Shown: positions 19,162 through 20,493 of the stretch, piece after piece
Layout: each line of letters opens with the position of its first letter
Position numbering within the stretch: the first letter of the stretch is position 1
DNA from: a virus
IMG/VR virus record: IMGVR_UViG_3300027749_000551
Coordinates: 1-20,493 of that record
Length of the DNA: 20,493 nt
Strand: one strand, 5' to 3'
Notes under the pieces: model-generated
Database searches by the model: none
Told to the model about the DNA's origin: nothing
What the model saw: only the letters and a program-made list of their open reading frames with translations
Position numbers and translations under genes: made by a program

Positions 19162-20073
19162 CTAATAAAAAATATAAAGAATGCCTGCGCCGCTTGTGCC
19201 GTTTGAGCCAGCACCTGCACCACCACCGCCTAAGCCACCTGCGCCAGCAACAGTCGCTGTAGCATCAGCACCATTTCCTGCTACACCACCACCGCCACCG
19301 CCATATGCTTGAACAGCAGTACCGCCTGCACCACCAGTGGTAACAGCACCAGTTAAAATGTTAATTCCATTGCCACCAGTACCGCCAGTATTTGAAGCGC
19401 CCGTGTTAGCACCACCACCACCACCACCGATAATGCCACTGCCACCTGCACCGCCACCACCACCTGCTACAGCATTACTACCACCACCACCACCACCAGA
19501 GATTCCATCTCCACCTTTAGAAGTAGCACCGCCTGATGCGGAAGTTCCACCAGAAGCATTTGCTCCCATATTGCCTGGGCTGGTTCCCGATACTCCTGCA
19601 CCACTAGTCATACCATAATAATTTGTAAGGGGAGTGATTGTGCCACCTGAATAATTTCCACCGCCTCCACCCATTGATGGAGTTTGACCGCCACCTGCAT
19701 AACTGGCTCTTCCACCACCACCTGTAATTATGCTTCCATAACGACTATAATTTCCTTCAGCCAAACCAGTAACAGCAGCGCCTACAACACAAACTGATTG
19801 CGCTAAAGTCCAACCCCAAGAAATACCGCCTGCACCGCCGCCACCACCTGCATAGGTGTTACCACCGCCTCCGCCAGAGCCAACTACTATTGCATAAACC
19901 CAAGTGACACCAGTAGGGATTGTGACAGAAGTTGTACCAGCATTTACGGTATGACGAAGTGTCAATCCATATGGAAGTATAAAAGATGTTTGAGATGCTG
20001 GAGTAACTATGTCGCTTTGCGACCAACTAGAAACTTGCGAGCCAGACTCGCCTCTGCGAATCGGGTTAGCCAT
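19162..20073 (-). CDS. Glycine-rich tail adhesin-like protein 3 (303 aa)
   Basis: Begins MANPIRRGESGSQVSSWSQS and shares with protein 2 the conserved QTSFILPYGLTLRHTVNAGT and VTIPTGVTWVYAIVVGSGGG region and the GAGILYIFY end. The central Gly runs are longer, and variable segments such as NYSGGTITPLTNYYGMTSG and GASNTGGTGGNGINILTGAV are probable exposed loops. A TAATG overlap couples it to the preceding gene. A shared GINILTGA segment in proteins 2 and 3 shows recent common origin or recombination. Confidence 0.72.
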   Translation of the reverse strand: MANPIRRGESGSQVSSWSQSDIVTPASQTSFILPYGLTLRHTVNAGTTSVTIPTGVTWVYAIVVGSGGGGGNTYAGGGGGAGGISWGWTLAQSVCVVGAAVTGLAEGNYSRYGSIITGGGGRASYAGGGQTPSMGGGGGNYSGGTITPLTNYYGMTSGAGVSGTSPGNMGANASGGTSASGGATSKGGDGISGGGGGGSNAVAGGGGGAGGSGIIGGGGGGANTGASNTGGTGGNGINILTGAVTTGGAGGTAVQAYGGGGGGVAGNGADATATVAGAGGLGGGGAGAGSNGTSGAGILYIFY

Positions 20074-20435
20074 TAAGAAATCCTATTTACGTAACCTGAA
20101 ACTGTAATAACGTTGGCTGTTGCAGCGTAGGCTGCAATTGTATTACCGACAGAACCAGTGCCAGCCAAAATAAGTCCAGGGACTACCAAAGTCAATCCCG
20201 ATAAAGAAGGAATAGTAATCTTAATATCATCATCAACTGCGGTTGTTCCACCAAATTGAATGGTCAATAAGCGAGCCGCTGTATCTGAGTTGTAAGCATA
20301 TAGCCACACTTCATCATAGGCAGTTGCAGAAGTACCTGTTGTATGAATAGTTGTACCAGTAGATGCAGTCGCCACTACTTTGATTGGTGAGCCATCTGTT
20401 CCACCTGAGAACGGTACCTTTGTAAATGTTGCCAT
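20073..20435 (-). CDS. Virion structural protein, small beta-rich (120 aa)
   Basis: Begins MATFTKVPFSGGTDGSPIKV. The sequence alternates short hydrophobic strands and Gly/Thr turns (EVWLYAYNSDTAARLLTIQF; SGLTLVVPGLILAGTGSVGN; NVITVSGYVNRIS), fitting a small jelly-roll like those of head-decoration or tail-accessory proteins. It lies upstream of the adhesins. The start codon follows GGAGTAATAATG. Family not named with certainty. Confidence 0.6.
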   Translation of the reverse strand: MATFTKVPFSGGTDGSPIKVVATASTGTTIHTTGTSATAYDEVWLYAYNSDTAARLLTIQFGGTTAVDDDIKITIPSLSGLTLVVPGLILAGTGSVGNTIAAYAATANVITVSGYVNRIS

Positions 20436-20444
20436 TATTACTCC

Positions 20445-20493
20445 TTAACTAAATACTTGCTGTGAAATTACGCCTTGGTCTGAATCATAACTT
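20445..20493 (-). CDS. 3' end of a further leftward virion gene (partial)
   Basis: The reading frame is open from the window edge to the TAA at 20447-20445 and ends in SDQGVISQQVFS. Only 15 codons are visible. By position and spacing (9 bp before the next ATG) it is probably another tail gene. Confidence 0.4.
   Translation of the reverse strand, partial: SYDSDQGVISQQVFS

Noticed and set aside
19337-19618. Proline-rich ORF on the + strand
   Set aside because: It is the antisense of glycine codons in adhesin 3, with no ribosome site and against the direction of the operon.

Overview
The window looks like part of a tailed actinobacteriophage genome, probably a siphovirus of a moderate-GC host such as a freshwater actinobacterium. 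The evidence is a WhiB-family protein (an actinobacterial family), phage replication genes, an M15-peptidase endolysin cassette and a run of tail and adhesin genes. Coding is dense, with many ATGA and TAATG stop/start overlaps. No ribosomal, housekeeping, integrase or terminase gene is visible. The host assignment is inference.

Layout. (1) Rightward block, about 90-5150: very small ORFs, then a predicted amidoligase (1112-2329) and a class-II glutamine amidotransferase (2340-3185), both with extra Cys-rich zinc-binding modules. Three small proteins, a WhiB regulator, a secreted lytic-transglycosylase-like protein, an FmdB-type zinc ribbon and a PD-(D/E)XK-like nuclease follow. The first 3.75 kb carries seven copies of a near-perfect 17-bp palindrome, TGCCGTA-nnn-TACGGCR. 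Copies sit in leaders of early genes and also inside three coding sequences; I saw none elsewhere in the window. (2) Leftward block, 11415-5153: a replication/recombination operon encoding a Cas4-like nuclease split in two, a Zn-motif protein, a RecA/DnaB-like ATPase, a Holliday-resolvase-like nuclease, a DnaG-like primase split in two overlapping frames, a DUF1599 protein, an HNH protein, a metallophosphoesterase, a DPPH methyltransferase and a sigma-like factor. (3) A divergent control region (about 11420-11590): two mirror-image promoters sit around a 13-bp inverted repeat, with a small membrane protein to the right and a bidirectional terminator (11762-11797) after it. (4) Leftward late block, 20493-11814: tail proteins, three tandem glycine-rich adhesin-like proteins, a tail fibre, a large tail protein, then the lysis cassette (holin-like, endolysin, second holin-like).

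How it may work together (inference): the left block is probably early or regulatory, and its palindrome array is the best candidate for an undescribed control system (operator/stoperator or RNA hairpin). The amidoligase and amidotransferase pair is the best candidate for an uncharacterised enzymatic system, possibly peptide or protein tagging. The divergent control region starts the replication operon, whose last gene is a sigma-like factor that may switch on other phage promoters.
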